From Membranipora membranacea (taxonomy: Eukaryota > Bryozoa > Gymnolaemata > Cheilostomatida > Membraniporidae): a DNA stretch of 64,000 nt. A program made the translations under genes and the position numbers. The notes under the pieces were generated by a model, which had not been told where the DNA came from, did no database searches, and saw only the letters and a program-made list of their open reading frames with translations. The stretch covers positions 868,001 through 932,000 of the forward strand of contig OU612069.1 of assembly GCA_914767715.1 (NCBI GenBank). Reading direction: 5' to 3'. Shown piece after piece: positions 1 through 11,800 of the stretch; position 1 is the first letter of the stretch, and each line of letters opens with the position of its first letter.

Positions 1-520
1 ACAACTATGTCTGAGAATTAAACCCACAGCTTTTTTTGCAGCCCATTAGGTAATTGTTACTGATGAGACATAATTCATCTCATGTCATATATGCTGCCTG
101 GTAAAAAAGAACTGTGGCAAGCTTTTAACGAACAGGAATATCTATGATTGGTGTTACACGTCACAAATACAACGACACAACAAATTATACAGGCGATTTG
201 GTCTAGATAAAAAATGAACATAATAAGGAGATTGCAATTGCCGCTATCTGAACTTATGACAGGCCGTACATGGGCAGCTACTATAAGAGAACTGAATAAT
301 AGTATAATCTGTGACAAGTTTGCATGAATGAATGAAAATAATTAAGAAATCATAGCAATAGCTGCTGTTATTTAAACTCACATGGGAGAAGTGTAAAGCA
401 GATTACATGACAATTATTTTATAAGATAACTCCTAGGAGCACAGAGTTTAACAATGGGTATATCCAGGGCCGTATATTCTAAAAAATTTCACTCACTGAC
501 TTTTTAGAGATGAGCATAAT
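1..520. other. Intergenic, no gene seen
   Basis: AT-rich sequence with only short chance reading frames on both strands and no splice-site-bounded coding segment. Nothing functional is supported here. Confidence 0.5.
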
Positions 521-590
521 GATCGGGCGCAGCCCGATCCACATGCCGTAGGCGTGGCGGGGAGGGTGTGGGAGGGGCGCTTTAGCGCCC
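521..590. repeat. GC-rich double-hairpin repeat
   Basis: A GC-rich island in AT-rich surroundings holding two short hairpins. The first (521-539) has 8-base arms GATCGGGC/GCCCGATC around GCA. The second (575-590) has 6-base arms GGGCGC/GCGCCC around TTTA. A G-rich purine stretch lies between them. The base composition contrast suggests an inserted, dispersed repeat. No coding function is inferred. Confidence 0.55.
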
Positions 591-756
591 TCTCACCACA
601 GAAATTTTTGCATATCGGTAGCAAAATAGTGCAAGCAGAGAGGTATTTCGATAGCCCACTGAGCTGTTGGGTACTTGCAGAAAACAACTCAATAGCAGTA
701 GAAGATTACGGTAAAAATGCTCCTGTTATAAAGCACCCATTTGGAAAAAAAATATG

Positions 757-822
757 ACCATGTTGAGACTCGAACCCACAACATTCTTAATAAACACTGA
801 GCTATTCAGCCTGCCATGTAAA
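757..822 (-). repeat. Degenerate tRNA-derived SINE-like sequence
   Basis: Read on the minus strand it shows an internal pol III promoter pair: an A-box-like TAGCTCAGTG followed by a B-box-like GGGTTCGAGTC about 20-30 bases later. The interval is too short for a full anticodon arm, so it is not a working tRNA. A T-rich stretch follows the B box. I infer a decayed tRNA-derived short interspersed element. Confidence 0.5.
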
Positions 823-854
823 CTGGGCTTTGATATGACCTGATCCTTTAGTGA

Positions 855-1078
855 TTAGCCTTTGAACCTTGGAAATTTCTATCAAAGCAGGTGGCTTTGA
901 ACCATTGATACTACTATTAAAGCAGATTTTAAAAGCTTTGACCAGGCACTAAGGCTTAAATGATTTGCTCAGGATATTAGCCTTTGAGCCATAGAAATTG
1001 CTATTTGAGCAAATTTTAACCATCAACATTTCTATTGAAGCAGATTTTACACATTTTGCCCAGGCACTTAGGCTTTAT
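855..1078. repeat. Diverged two-copy tandem repeat, period about 122 bp
   Basis: Copy 1 (from 855) and copy 2 (from 977) both begin TTAGCCTTTGA and both contain AAAGCAGATTTTA-like and CAGGCACT-like blocks in the same order, ending near AGGCTT. The copies are diverged by substitutions and small gaps, so the duplication is old. No gene overlaps it. Confidence 0.6.
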
Positions 1079-1660
1079 TAAGTTGCACTGATGATTGAGT
1101 GAGGATTGCACATAGACAAAACACTTTTATGCAACCTCATAGACATAGACAAAACTATGTCTATGGGATTAAATAAAAATGGCTAGAAAAAGCCAAAAAA
1201 CCCGTGCTGGCTGTTGCAAGTTTTCTCTGTCATAGCATCACCTGCTGTTTTTCATACTAGTCCCAAAGAGAAGATCAGGTATGAATCTAGTTATCTTGAC
1301 AATAGTTGAGGATGGATAGGCAAAACTGTAGGTGTTTATTGTGTGCAAAAATAGGGCTCAGCTGACACATAAGTTGTCAGAAGTCCCCTATGAGAGTTGC
1401 TTCATGGGCATTACCTTAATACCACCTCCAAACCTATCGGTTTTTCGGTGGGATTATTTCACAATTACTAGGTAACATTACCTCATGCCAGTTTCTGTTT
1501 ACATCAACTTTATTTTTGCTATTCAAGGCCCTTTCAGGCAAATGAGAATCTGCTTACAGTATTTGGAATAAGATTTATCACATCTATTTAGCGCACTCCT
1601 GTACAAGGTAGGAGTGGGCAAGCTAGGGTTTAACCGGAGAGCTCACCTCCTTTAGCAGAA

Positions 1661-3541
1661 TTTGTTTGTTTTGTTTGTTTGTTTAATTTATGACTTCTCA
1701 TCCGAGAATGCTTACATAATAAAAGTAGTGTGCTTTCAAAAAGCCCCTCTAAAAATATATGAACAAAAATAAAATAAATCATTTCAAACGGCATAAAACT
1801 CAGGATTGGCGAAAATTCCACATTTTCTCTTCTCAGTTCGACATTTAGGCATACAAATGGTGCCCTCAGAGTTACGGGTTGAGCGTCTGAGTCTGGTTTT
1901 ATTGAGCGGAAGTCGATTGTGTAGGGGATGGTTATCGTCAGATAAAATACGATGTACGTATTTGTGGCATATGTCGTTTAGTAAGTCATTTAGTGGTAGC
2001 AAATTAGCAGCTGCAAGTCGATCATCGTAGTGTTCGAGTTCAGAGAAAATAATCCTCATAGCAAGCCGCTGACATCTCTCAATATCATTCCTCAGACATT
2101 CGGTGGTGTAAGGGTACCAAGCACCTGCAGCGTGGGTGATAGCTGCGACTACTTGGGTTTTGTACATTAGTACTAGGCTTTGTTGGTTTACTCCGGACTG
2201 TTTTAATACGAGCAGACCGTGACATCTTTTGTTCGCTGACTTAGTGATGTTAGCCACATGCTCATTGAATCGTAGATGTTGGTCGATGGTAAGACCGAGT
2301 AGTTTTGTAGAAGCTACGTTGTCTACGTCTACGTTGTGTGATTGATTCATTGTGAGAGTTTTCGACATTATCATCTGTTTCTTAAGAGAAAGGTTCAATG
2401 TCTTAGTTTTTGCAGCATTCAGTAGCATTTTGTTGTCGTGCGCCCATTTAGTACATTCATCGATAAGCTGCTGACTGACGGGTGGAGGTTCAAACTTGAC
2501 AGCATTGTAAGTATTGCTTATTATTTGAAGATCAGCTTTCTGGAGAGACAGGTAGTTGGTTGTGTCATCAGCGTATTTCACAGTGCTGGCAGTGGAGAAT
2601 TGAAGCGGATCAACAAACGCCAACCATTGTGGAACGCCTGTGTTGGAAGATGCAGTGTAAGATTTCACTTGGTGCTGATGAATCACTACTTGTTGTTTTC
2701 TGTTTTCTAGATAACTCGCGACTAAAGCCACAAGGGCGGTTGGGAGCTCAAACTGTCTCAACTTTTGTAGAAGAAGAGTGTGATTCATAAGGTCAAAGGC
2801 CTTGCTGAAATCATATAATATCATCTGGGCCCCGATGTTGTTACAATTGTCCATGGCCTTGGTGACGTCATCAAGAACGCTAACAAGAGCATCTGTGCAT
2901 GCTACACCCGGCATATAGGCAAACTGGTTGCCTTGCAGCTTGGGGAGGATATGGGTACGGATTCGTCTGTTTATGAAGTTTTCAGCAACTTTACCTACAT
3001 GCCATAGAAGAGATATTGGGCGATAGTCTTTACAAGTGGATGGAGAGTTTGTTTTAGCTATGGGTATAACTTCTGCAGTTTTGTAGAGTGCTGGGAACGT
3101 TGCTTCTCTTTGTGAATGGTTGATTATATCGGCTATCGGTACACAGAGGTCTTCGTGACAGAGTTTGCTTATCCAGGGAGGATAATCTTTACTGTGGACG
3201 GACTTCTGAGTTTCTATATTTCTCAGCGCAGTTTTCACTTGACCTATTGGACCATCGTCAACAGAACAGAGCTCATCAATTAGGTAACTTGAATAATCAG
3301 TTGGTGGTTGAACATCCATAGTAACGTAGTAGTTGTTGAGTTTGTTGACAAACTGCTGTGGGTCATGAAGTGTGTCATCAATGATATAGTGTGTCGGTAC
3401 CTTGGCTTTCGATTTACTATCAAAGGATCTGACATTCTTCCACCAATTAGCAGTACCAGCTTTCAGGTGATTGATCTTTTGATCGAAGAAGCATGTGTAG
3501 TGACCAGAATTCGAACCTGCAACTCTCAGATTGAGAAGCAC
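1661..3541 (-). mobile_element. 5'-truncated non-LTR retrotransposon (LINE, L2/CR1/Jockey-like)
   Basis: The element runs on the minus strand. Its body is a 585-codon reverse transcriptase frame (1784-3541). Its 3' end, after the stop, is an (AAAC)n microsatellite tail at 1661-1686, typical of CR1/L2-type elements that end in short tandem repeats. No endonuclease domain is present, so the copy is 5'-truncated, as usual for LINEs. A tRNA-like sequence abuts the truncated edge (3497-3570). I assign the clade loosely from motif style only. Confidence 0.8.
1784..3541 (-). pseudogene. Reverse transcriptase ORF of LINE, 5'-truncated and missing part of the palm
   Basis: A single open frame of 585 codons with no stop. 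It carries fingers-palm landmarks in order: a KDYRPISLL motif, motif A as YDFSKAFD, the motif B start GVPQ (2627-2638) and the catalytic YADD (2564-2575), then a long thumb/C-terminal region. Between GVPQ and YADD there are only 17 residues, where related elements usually have about 35-40, and the glycine after GVPQ is a tryptophan. This looks like a deletion or local frameshift within motif B. The first codons of the frame run through a tRNA-like sequence, so the true N-terminus and the endonuclease are gone. The long open frame suggests a fairly recent insertion, but the copy is probably inactive. Confidence 0.8.
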
Positions 3542-3570
3542 GAATCCTAACCACTACGCCACCCTGCCAC
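3497..3570 (-). repeat. tRNA-Glu-like sequence (SINE head or tRNA pseudogene)
   Basis: On the minus strand the A box TGGCGTAGTGGTT (3549-3561) is followed by AGGATTCG and, after an anticodon-arm-length interval, the B box GGTTCGAATTC (3507-3517). Order and wording resemble eukaryotic tRNA-Glu, including a TCTC run where the CTC anticodon would sit. The anticodon stem and acceptor ends do not pair convincingly, so I call it a tRNA-derived repeat rather than a functional tRNA. It touches the truncated end of the LINE frame. Confidence 0.55.
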
Positions 3571-4599
3571 TTGACGCTAGAAATCGAAATTCTTGAAGAG
3601 TTGGCTTTTGATTGAGGGGGATTAAACTATCAGTCATTTTTTTTCGGCTTTTTTTACTATAAGTTTTGGCACGATGCAAAGCCACCACTCGTTTACTAGC
3701 CTTTGAGCTGTGAGATAATTCTATATTTGATGCTGACATTAACCTTGCACTAACCTAACACACACCAGTATGATAGGAATTTATACACAGCTGTCTTATC
3801 TTAATCCAAGGGCTATATAGGTAAACTCTGGTCTGTTCTCCACCTGATCATAGATCTAAGCAGGTCCTTGGATAATTTTACACCTAAAGAGACTCTAACG
3901 CTCACCAAAAATATCAGAGACTAAAAATAGACACAAAGTGCTAGCAGGGTGTAATAGTGGTATTTTAAAATTGACTCTTGACAAGCCCATGGTACTTATA
4001 TGACAAAATTGCATGGGTAATAATGAAGGCTTATTATCAAGTTTAGTTATTACTCATAAAAAACGTAAATGATGTTGAGCCATTATACAATGTGTAACAC
4101 CCAACTACCAAATACAGCAGCTGGCTTTAGCTATTGTTTGTCATTCACACCTGGAAGTTGATACACCAAATAGGCAAAACTTATCCTCTGAAATACCAGA
4201 AATATGGGGATTTGACTGATAGCAAGCTAAATAACTCAACAGCTCAACAAAATGCATAACAAAGTGTTGTAGAAAACAGCTCTTGACTTGTGTGTTTAGG
4301 AGTTGTGCCCCCATGTTGAAGGGGCAGATAATACCCAAACTGAAAACATTGATTTTCATCATCCCTAGCTTCATTCCTCCTATAAATGACTAATAATACA
4401 TATACACAATTTATACATAATACAACTGAGACAAGGATATTGAAAAGATGAAAATAACATATATTATGCAGAGAGATATTGATTAGTATTGTTTATAATA
4501 TTGGCCTCCTTTGTGTGTTTATTCATATCAAACTAACCTGCAATAGCAAGTTTAGACGTCTACAGTGCGGTTGTGTCTGAACGTGAGACTAAAAGTTAC

Positions 4600-4962
4600 A
4601 ATGGTGAGATGAATGACAATCCTTCGAGCATATTATTGCGGTGATTACAGTTTAACGCAGTAAAGGTAAGTTATACCGGTGTAGAGTTAACGGTTTTTAC
4701 AAAAAACGAGAAAGTAATTATACTCTGTTTAGCCAGGGCAATATTTTGCAACCAAAATTGATGAAGTAAAACCTCGATTCAAATGAAGATTAATGTACCC
4801 ATCCCTGTTTCCTGTCAAAGCAGTCATAACAAACACTTGGCGTCGTTTTAAATCCTCAATGTCTCAAGACAGAGGTTCAGTGATTCACTGTTGGCCTAAA
4901 AAGCTAATTGTAACTGCAAATATCGAGAAAGATATTCTGTTATTGCAGGTGTAAACTCAACC
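4600..4962 (+). promoter_or_regulatory. 5' UTR region of the 313-residue gene, with a leader intron
   Basis: A non-coding exon appears to end at 4665 with donor gtaagt. The matching acceptor TTATTGCAG ends at 4948, placing the ATG 14 bases into the next exon in a good context (CAACCATGG). The transcription start itself was not located. Confidence 0.5.
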
Positions 4963-7388
4963 ATGGCCACTCCTGAGCCAGAGAAACCGACAGATAACAA
5001 CGAAGGAGCCAAACTTCACTCCAAGCTACAAACATTCCTACAAGAGATGTTGGAGTTGGGATCTGTGAAAGGATTTAAATATTTTGCGACTTACATCAGA
5101 GGCAAAGAGGAGATAATTATAAGTGTCACCAACTCTCCTATGATTGTAAGTTTATGTAAGGGAAATAGCTTGAGTGGTTCGGTCGGGGTGACCTATCACC
5201 CTCTTCACTTAAGCACAATATCAGTGATCAGGAAATTAGAGTGAGGTAGATGAGAGCCTGCGATCTCTGTGTATCACGCCGGGCTGAGGGATATGCTAGT
5301 ATGCTTTCAAACTTGCATGATGATAGCTTACGCGTGGTATGAGGCAAAAGAAACACATCAATGTGATAAGAGGGAAACTTTGACACATGTAACATAGTTG
5401 AAGGTTTCGTTTACACTTGTTCATCGACTTGCATACATCAGTGATCTCCAGTTGTAACAGAATACAGTAAAGTCTATATTTGCTCTCCTAATTGGATATG
5501 TACTTCTATTTCCAGCCTTCCAATAACTCATTCCCGGAGCTTGAAGTTCTCAAACTAGCTTATGAAGAAAGAAGCGCCCAATTACAATCAGCCAACATTG
5601 CCGCTGTGAATGCCTCAGGGAATACCTCAGGAAATACCTCAGGGAATACCTCTGAGTCATGTGATCAGCTGAGTAACAGTGGAGGAGGCTCCGGATGGAA
5701 TCTACCTTACGACAAGTAAAGTTTTATTCTCATTCTATTACCTTGTTCGACAAACTTACAAATTAAAAAATATGGTTTCAAAATGAGATGGTGATACAAT
5801 TAAGAGCAGCATGGCATCACTAGTTGATAAGCTTTTTCCTTTCTGTAGCATACACTTTATCGTCCAACAAAGTTAGTTACAGACAAAAAACAAGAAAGCA
5901 TTAAAAAAAGGACTCGGTGTATTTTCACAGGCGAACTCTGATGTTATCTCTGAGGACCCAGAGACAGCTGAGCGGTGTTGAGAGTGATCAGGTGGCTCTG
6001 CCTCCTGCCTCACCGAGTGATAATGAAACAAGAACATCGGTAAGTGTAACCGCCTCAACACGTCATAACTTGTCCGCAAAAGAAATTTAAGAATCGGAAT
6101 TGGAGTGCATCTATTGAGGGAAAGCCTATAAGAATGTATTCTGCCATACAAGGCATATAGACTGTTAGAGATTCACTTCACACAATGTCTGGATTCAGTC
6201 CGAAACGTACACAAGAGCTCATTCACTCAGATTTTATTCAGATCGGATTGTCCATACAACTTTGTTCGGTATCAAGCCTTGTCTTTTAAGAAGCATTTCA
6301 ATTTTTTTTCCTCTGCAAAAGGTTTTCATAAGTTTTGTTTTGCAGGATGAGAACTCGACATTATTCCTCTTAGCTGGGTACTCGAGGTATCACGCCCCGT
6401 ATGTATGGCTCAGATCTAATCATGACAGGCTAATATCTCTGTCTAAAGAAGAGAATCATAACAGAGACTGGCCCCTAAATCTGAGAACTACAAATGCCTG
6501 GAGACAGCAGCAAGGTGGGTGGATATAACGGATGTACGGCAGTTTAGCTTTAGTTATGGAGCAGCCTTCTTGTGATGGATGCTCAACTTATTGGGACTGT
6601 GTGTGAGACAGAATTAGATCTCTCGTTTAGTGAATCGGTTCACAGAGAAGAACTTTTTCCAATCCGAAATTGATGATTATTATGAGTCTTAAACAACTTA
6701 AACAAGCGTAACTGATTATGTTTGATTTACAACAAAGTTTTGATAAAGTATTTTCCAATTATTGTTATCATCATTGACTGCTTTTTTCTGACAAAACTGT
6801 ATATTTACTGTATTTACAGTAATCTCCCCCTGGCATGTAGCAGCTGAGGTTATAAAGCTCAGTACGACCCCTTCACCTCTGAACCCGTTTGAGATCGACC
6901 TCGATCACTTCCACAATCTAACCCCTGGTGCTGCTGTATACGCCACTGCTGCTATGATAAATATACTTAGCAGGATTATCTCCCCCTCACCTGAGAAACT
7001 CATGTACGCCTCTAAAGGTAAGTGCTTTTCCTTATCCTTATTAATGAAGAGTGAAGAGAGCACAGTGATGGCTAAAATGTATGTGTTATTATTTTGTTGT
7101 TAGTGAGCTTTTTTTTAACTTGTGTGGGTTAAATGCGGGTTAAAATCACCAGCTCTGTCTCTGTCCGAAGACTGAAACAATAGGTGGGTTGAGGGTGAGG
7201 TCGCCATAGTCAGCGCCGGGAGTCAGTACATGAATCATCTGAGACCTACTTTTCTCACTAAGAAGCGGTGTAAAGATACTCAATGTTTGTTATTTATATT
7301 TTTAGTATTAGATGACATACAGTATCTGACTAAGCTCCACTTTGATACGATACTGAGGCTCCGACGAGAAGGGGTGGTCGCTCAATGA
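4963..7388 (+). CDS. Uncharacterised six-exon protein, 313 residues
   Basis: I did not recognise this protein. Exons: 4963-5145, 5516-5715, 5931-6039, 6346-6514, 6820-7017, 7306-7388. Every junction is GT-AG and phases agree throughout (942 nt including TGA at 7386-7388), so the model is well supported. The N-terminal 60 residues are helical in character (KLHSKLQTFLQEM) and then beta-like. Exon 2 has a low-complexity linker with three NTSG repeats from a 15-bp DNA repeat, then a Gly/Ser stretch and WNLPYDKRTLMLSLRTQRQL, which looks like a conserved block. Exon 4 has FLLAGYSRYHAPYVWLRSNH. Exons 5-6 are Pro-rich, then helical, ending REGVVAQ. There is no signal peptide or clear membrane segment, so a cytosolic adaptor or complex subunit is possible. 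It converges with MFSD1 downstream. Confidence 0.75.
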
Positions 7389-8740
7389 TAGAAGGGGTAA
7401 TTCCTCTATAATACAGTGATTTGAGAGATGTGGAGGCGTAGACGCTCAATCATGGTGATGGCACAAGTCATCTGATGACGTTACATCGCAGAAGCCTCTC
7501 TGAGCTCTCTGGAGCATCTAGTAGAGTCAACACAATCACAAGACACATCCCAGTCTGCCTCTAGGATGATTGTTAAGCAAAGCTAGTCAAGACCGACTCA
7601 AAGCTGTGCACAGACCCGCCATGAAAACCCGAGTTAGTAAGGAGCAAATAGAGCTTGAAGTTCTAGCTTTGCTCATGATCTCTGATACAGATAAATGTAT
7701 TTGTGCTTATTTTGAGTTACATTCATTTTGAAAGCAATATAGAGAAAGAAACTTATTTTAATTAAAGACAAATTTATTTTGTTTAGATGAGATATCTGAT
7801 ATATTGAGCTATTTCTTTTGATAATAAGAGAGATAAAAAAAGATATTATGCACACTGAATAAGTTTGCTGTTATGATATAGAAAATGTACAATAACACTT
7901 TGTGGCAATATTGATGGAATGAAAGGACAGTGAAAGTCATGCAATTATTAATCGTCAAACACTTTCAATATGACAAAAGCTAGCACCTTAAAATTTACCT
8001 CGATCAATCACTGATTTCTCCAGCTGCTGAATAGCGTCAGGTATACATGCAGAGGCTCTTAGACAAGATAACGTCAAAAAATGCTGCCAAGTTTCATCAT
8101 GGAATATTCATGATGAAACTTGAAAATATTTCAAGTGCATCATGAAATATGGTACGACAAAACAGTTAAAACGTTGTCTATGATGCTGTCAATTGCATCC
8201 CGTTATCACCTACCACCAAACCATGCTTGGGAAATGGTTGATATTGGAATAATACTACCAGAAACCCTAGCAGAATGAAAACTAGGGCAGGATGCGCCAC
8301 TACAAGGACCCAATAATATCCACGTCCAGCAAAGTGAAGGAATATCAGTTACTTTGACGATTTGTTGTCATAGAAGTGACAGCAGGGCTTACTCGCAGCT
8401 TGTGATATAATAGATGTACACTGATTTGTCGTTGCATAGAGTTATCTTTTAATTGGCTTTTCCTTCTTTCTCTTTACTGAAATTGAGAAGCACAAAAAAA
8501 TTACCAGATGGGGATCAAAGACTATTCCTATTATAACACTATGTGTATGGACATGAGAAGTGTTCAGGCTAACCCTTCAAATATGAAATAGAAGGCACAT
8601 GGTTAATTGCTGTGATATTTCACATTTGACATTTAAATTTAATGGAGATTTATAGAAGTGCTGGTAATGTACATTAGATAGCAATTGTGATGATACCCAT
8701 TTAGTTTTCAGGTCCCTCATGACACAGATTGATATGGAGC
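7389..8740. other. Intergenic spacer between convergent genes
   Basis: Probably contains the 3' ends of the upstream plus-strand gene and of MFSD1. No coding segment is seen. A clean hairpin lies at 8088-8122 (14-base arms CAAGTTTCATCATG and its complement around a 7-base loop). Confidence 0.5.
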
Positions 8741-8800
8741 CATAGACATGTATAGCATAGACATGTATAGCATAGACATGTATAACATAGACATGTGTAA
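8741..8800. repeat. 15-bp minisatellite in the MFSD1 3' UTR region
   Basis: Four copies of CATAGACATGTATAG-type units lie just past the MFSD1 stop codon on that gene's downstream side. The last copy is slightly diverged. Confidence 0.75.
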
Positions 8801-8809
8801 GTTGTATAC

Positions 8810-11800
8810 TCACAGCTCATTGTTCTTGTTTCTTTGTTTGGCACTCAGATTTAGACCTGATCCCTGAGCAGCGTCTACCATATATAACACTACAGCTCCG
8901 ATCATAGCTACACACAACATTATCTATGAGATAGAGAAAGAGAGATATATGTGATACATATATTGTGATATAACACATAGAAAATAGCAGTATTTTGAAT
9001 TGGCATCAAGGCAGCTCAAGAAGTGAACTGAAGGCTGGAGGGGATGCAACTCCAAAATAAGGAACATTGGATCAAACTTTAAAAATAAAGGAAGCTCTAA
9101 GCAGGGAGGATGGGAGATATCCCACCCTCCCTGCTCTAAGCGACTAATAATTTTTAACAATCCTACCCGAACCAAAGTAGGTTTACTAAGTCTAGTGCTC
9201 AAAATTATTTACGAGCAAAACTTCAGCATATCACACATTGCCACGTCTATAACATGGTTCTGTCTGTTTCGATATTCTGGTTTTATTTCTTGCTAATGAT
9301 TTTCTAGTTATTTGTACGCCCAGAGTGTACAACACCAGCTTACTTCTATAAACTTTCAGTGGAAAGTTATAGTTTGTCGAGGATAATAACTGTTATATAC
9401 ATACCAGATAGAAAGTGACGAGTATTAGATATCCGTTACCATCTACTATAGAACCAGATACCTGAGAGACGGCAGCTAATCCTGCATTCTGTATACTCTG
9501 CATACTACAACAATCATACACCCAAATAATGATTAAATAACAAAAACATATTGCTGAAACATATTTTTAATTCATGAGATGCACCAATGTAATACACAGT
9601 AACACAATAGTCATGGAGGACCGTGATAACTACATGGTGAGTCATTTTCTGTGATGCCCTAGCCAAAAACGATCAATGAGCTACAAAATATCCGTCTTGT
9701 TTTGACATTTAACTTTCTACACTACGCATGAAACAATATCCCAAAATTTTGTTTTTATATCAAATTAAGATTTAATGTCTTGGCTCCATTGAATTCCATA
9801 TCTGGAATAGCATCATTAGCTTTCTTTCGCAAAACAAAGGGCTTGCAAAAATAGCCAGACCCTAGTAGCAATCTAGAAATGCCCTAATCATCGACACTGT
9901 AGGGGTATAATTACTGTTTGCAATTTTGTAAACAAGACAATTTCTCAGGCTAATTATTCATGCTACTAGGGACAGCCAATCAGATAACAGTCAGATGGGT
10001 CCCTGTGTTTAATGTCCTAACTGTATAACGCTATGATACTATTTCCATTCTAAGAGAAGAATCTAATACAGTGCTTGGCTCCGATGAGCTGTTGGAACCC
10101 TACCAGCCAATCGAGCTAAAGTATTGGCTAGATTTAATATCGAGAGGTCAAACTTACAGCCCATAAGCGGTACCCAGCTGGTTTTCTGGTACAAAGTAAG
10201 AGACCATCGGCCAGAGAGAAGCAGCCAGTATACTGTAAGCTAGTCCCATCAGGATCATAGGTACATACGGAGTTACGTATGTGAACGCCATCAGGGCATG
10301 ACAACCTGTAATATAAGGAAGGTACATACAGAGTTACGTATGTAAACGCCATCAGGGCATGACAACCTCTAATATAAGGAAGGTACATACGGAGTTACGT
10401 ATGTGAACGCCATCAGGGCATGACAACCTGTAATATAAGGAAGGTACATACGGAGTTACGTATGTGAACGCCATCAGGGCATGACAACCTGTAACACATA
10501 AAAACAGTTTGTATTCAATCTGGATAAGACATAACTTCACAGACATTCTTTACAAATAAAATATCTACAATCTAGATTGAGTTTGATCCGATTCGTCTAG
10601 AGGGCGGCTTGAAGGTGAGCAACTCCAAATAAATAAATTGGATCACACTTGCTCTATCTACAACCATTCAGATTTTTAACACGCTGGAATAAAAAATAGC
10701 GTCATAGAATTTCTGCTAAACACCTACATGAGAATACAAGTATGTTTCAATTGCCCCTATCACAAGTTCTAGAATGTCATATGTGAGTAGGTCAATCGTA
10801 AGTATAAATCTGTGAGTAACACGCTGACTTAATTAGTGTGATGAGTAGATACATAATTATCTCACTTACCCAGTGTGATGATAGTACCAGCCATAACCCA
10901 GAATATATTCTTCCCTGATCTGTCGATGAGGAATCCGAACACAGGAGAGCAGACAGCTGAGAGGATATACACCAGGCTGTTAACTACGCTGGCGCTGCTG
11001 TTAGTCAAACCAAACTTCATCTCAAAGAATACCCTATGAGGAATATAACGATAATACACTGTCAATACATAAATAATATAGTATTTTATATATAATATTT
11101 ATTTTATATTTATTAAACATCTATGACAAAGCTTAAAGGCTACCCAAAGACCAATGCATGTTATAGTCAGGTAGTTACTTACGATAAAGTTGTGTTAGAT
11201 TTACATGGTAAAAAAAATCAATGCTTTGCCTACCATAAATAATTCATATCAAGAAGAGGATTGAATTTTTTACCATGCGAATCTGACGTAACTTTATCAT
11301 ACGAAACTACTTGACTATAACACACATTGGTCTTTGGGTAGCCTTTAATAATAAAATCAACCTTATCCGATCTTAGTAATGTGTCTTTGCATCAGTGTTT
11401 TATATGAGGGTTATACATCAATCGGAGAGCGGTATATTAGAGACCTCCAAGCTAACGACATTCAGGTTATTTCACTGAGGAGTCGTTTACTTATTTACAA
11501 TGAGGAGGCAACTTGGAAGTAAATCAAATACAAGTTTGATGTCCTCCGATGCAGGAGAAATCGAACGCCGCTTCAATACATGTCAAAGTTATCTTCACCA
11601 TGTTTCATTCATTTGAAGCAAAGTTTCATGACATTAAATTAAGAAACTCCATTTAGGGATAACAATCGATAATAAAAGTCGCTGTTGTCAATTGTTGTTG
11701 TTACTCACAGTCCGAGGCCGATAAAGGGGAACACAGTTACATAGTAAGCTACACAGATGACGCAAAGTAACCATAACTTTCCATTCAGTAGAAGAGCTCC

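Noticed and set aside
757-822. Functional tRNA gene
   Set aside because: A and B boxes are present but there is no room for an anticodon arm and no acceptor-stem pairing.
5849-5930. Earlier acceptor at 5848 for exon 3 of the 313-residue gene
   Set aside because: It meets an in-frame TAG within ten codons; the acceptor at 5930 restores the open frame and correct phase.
10134-10546. Cys/Pro-rich minus-strand frames in the MFSD1 exon 10 region
   Set aside because: They read through the duplicated acceptor units in the wrong frame.
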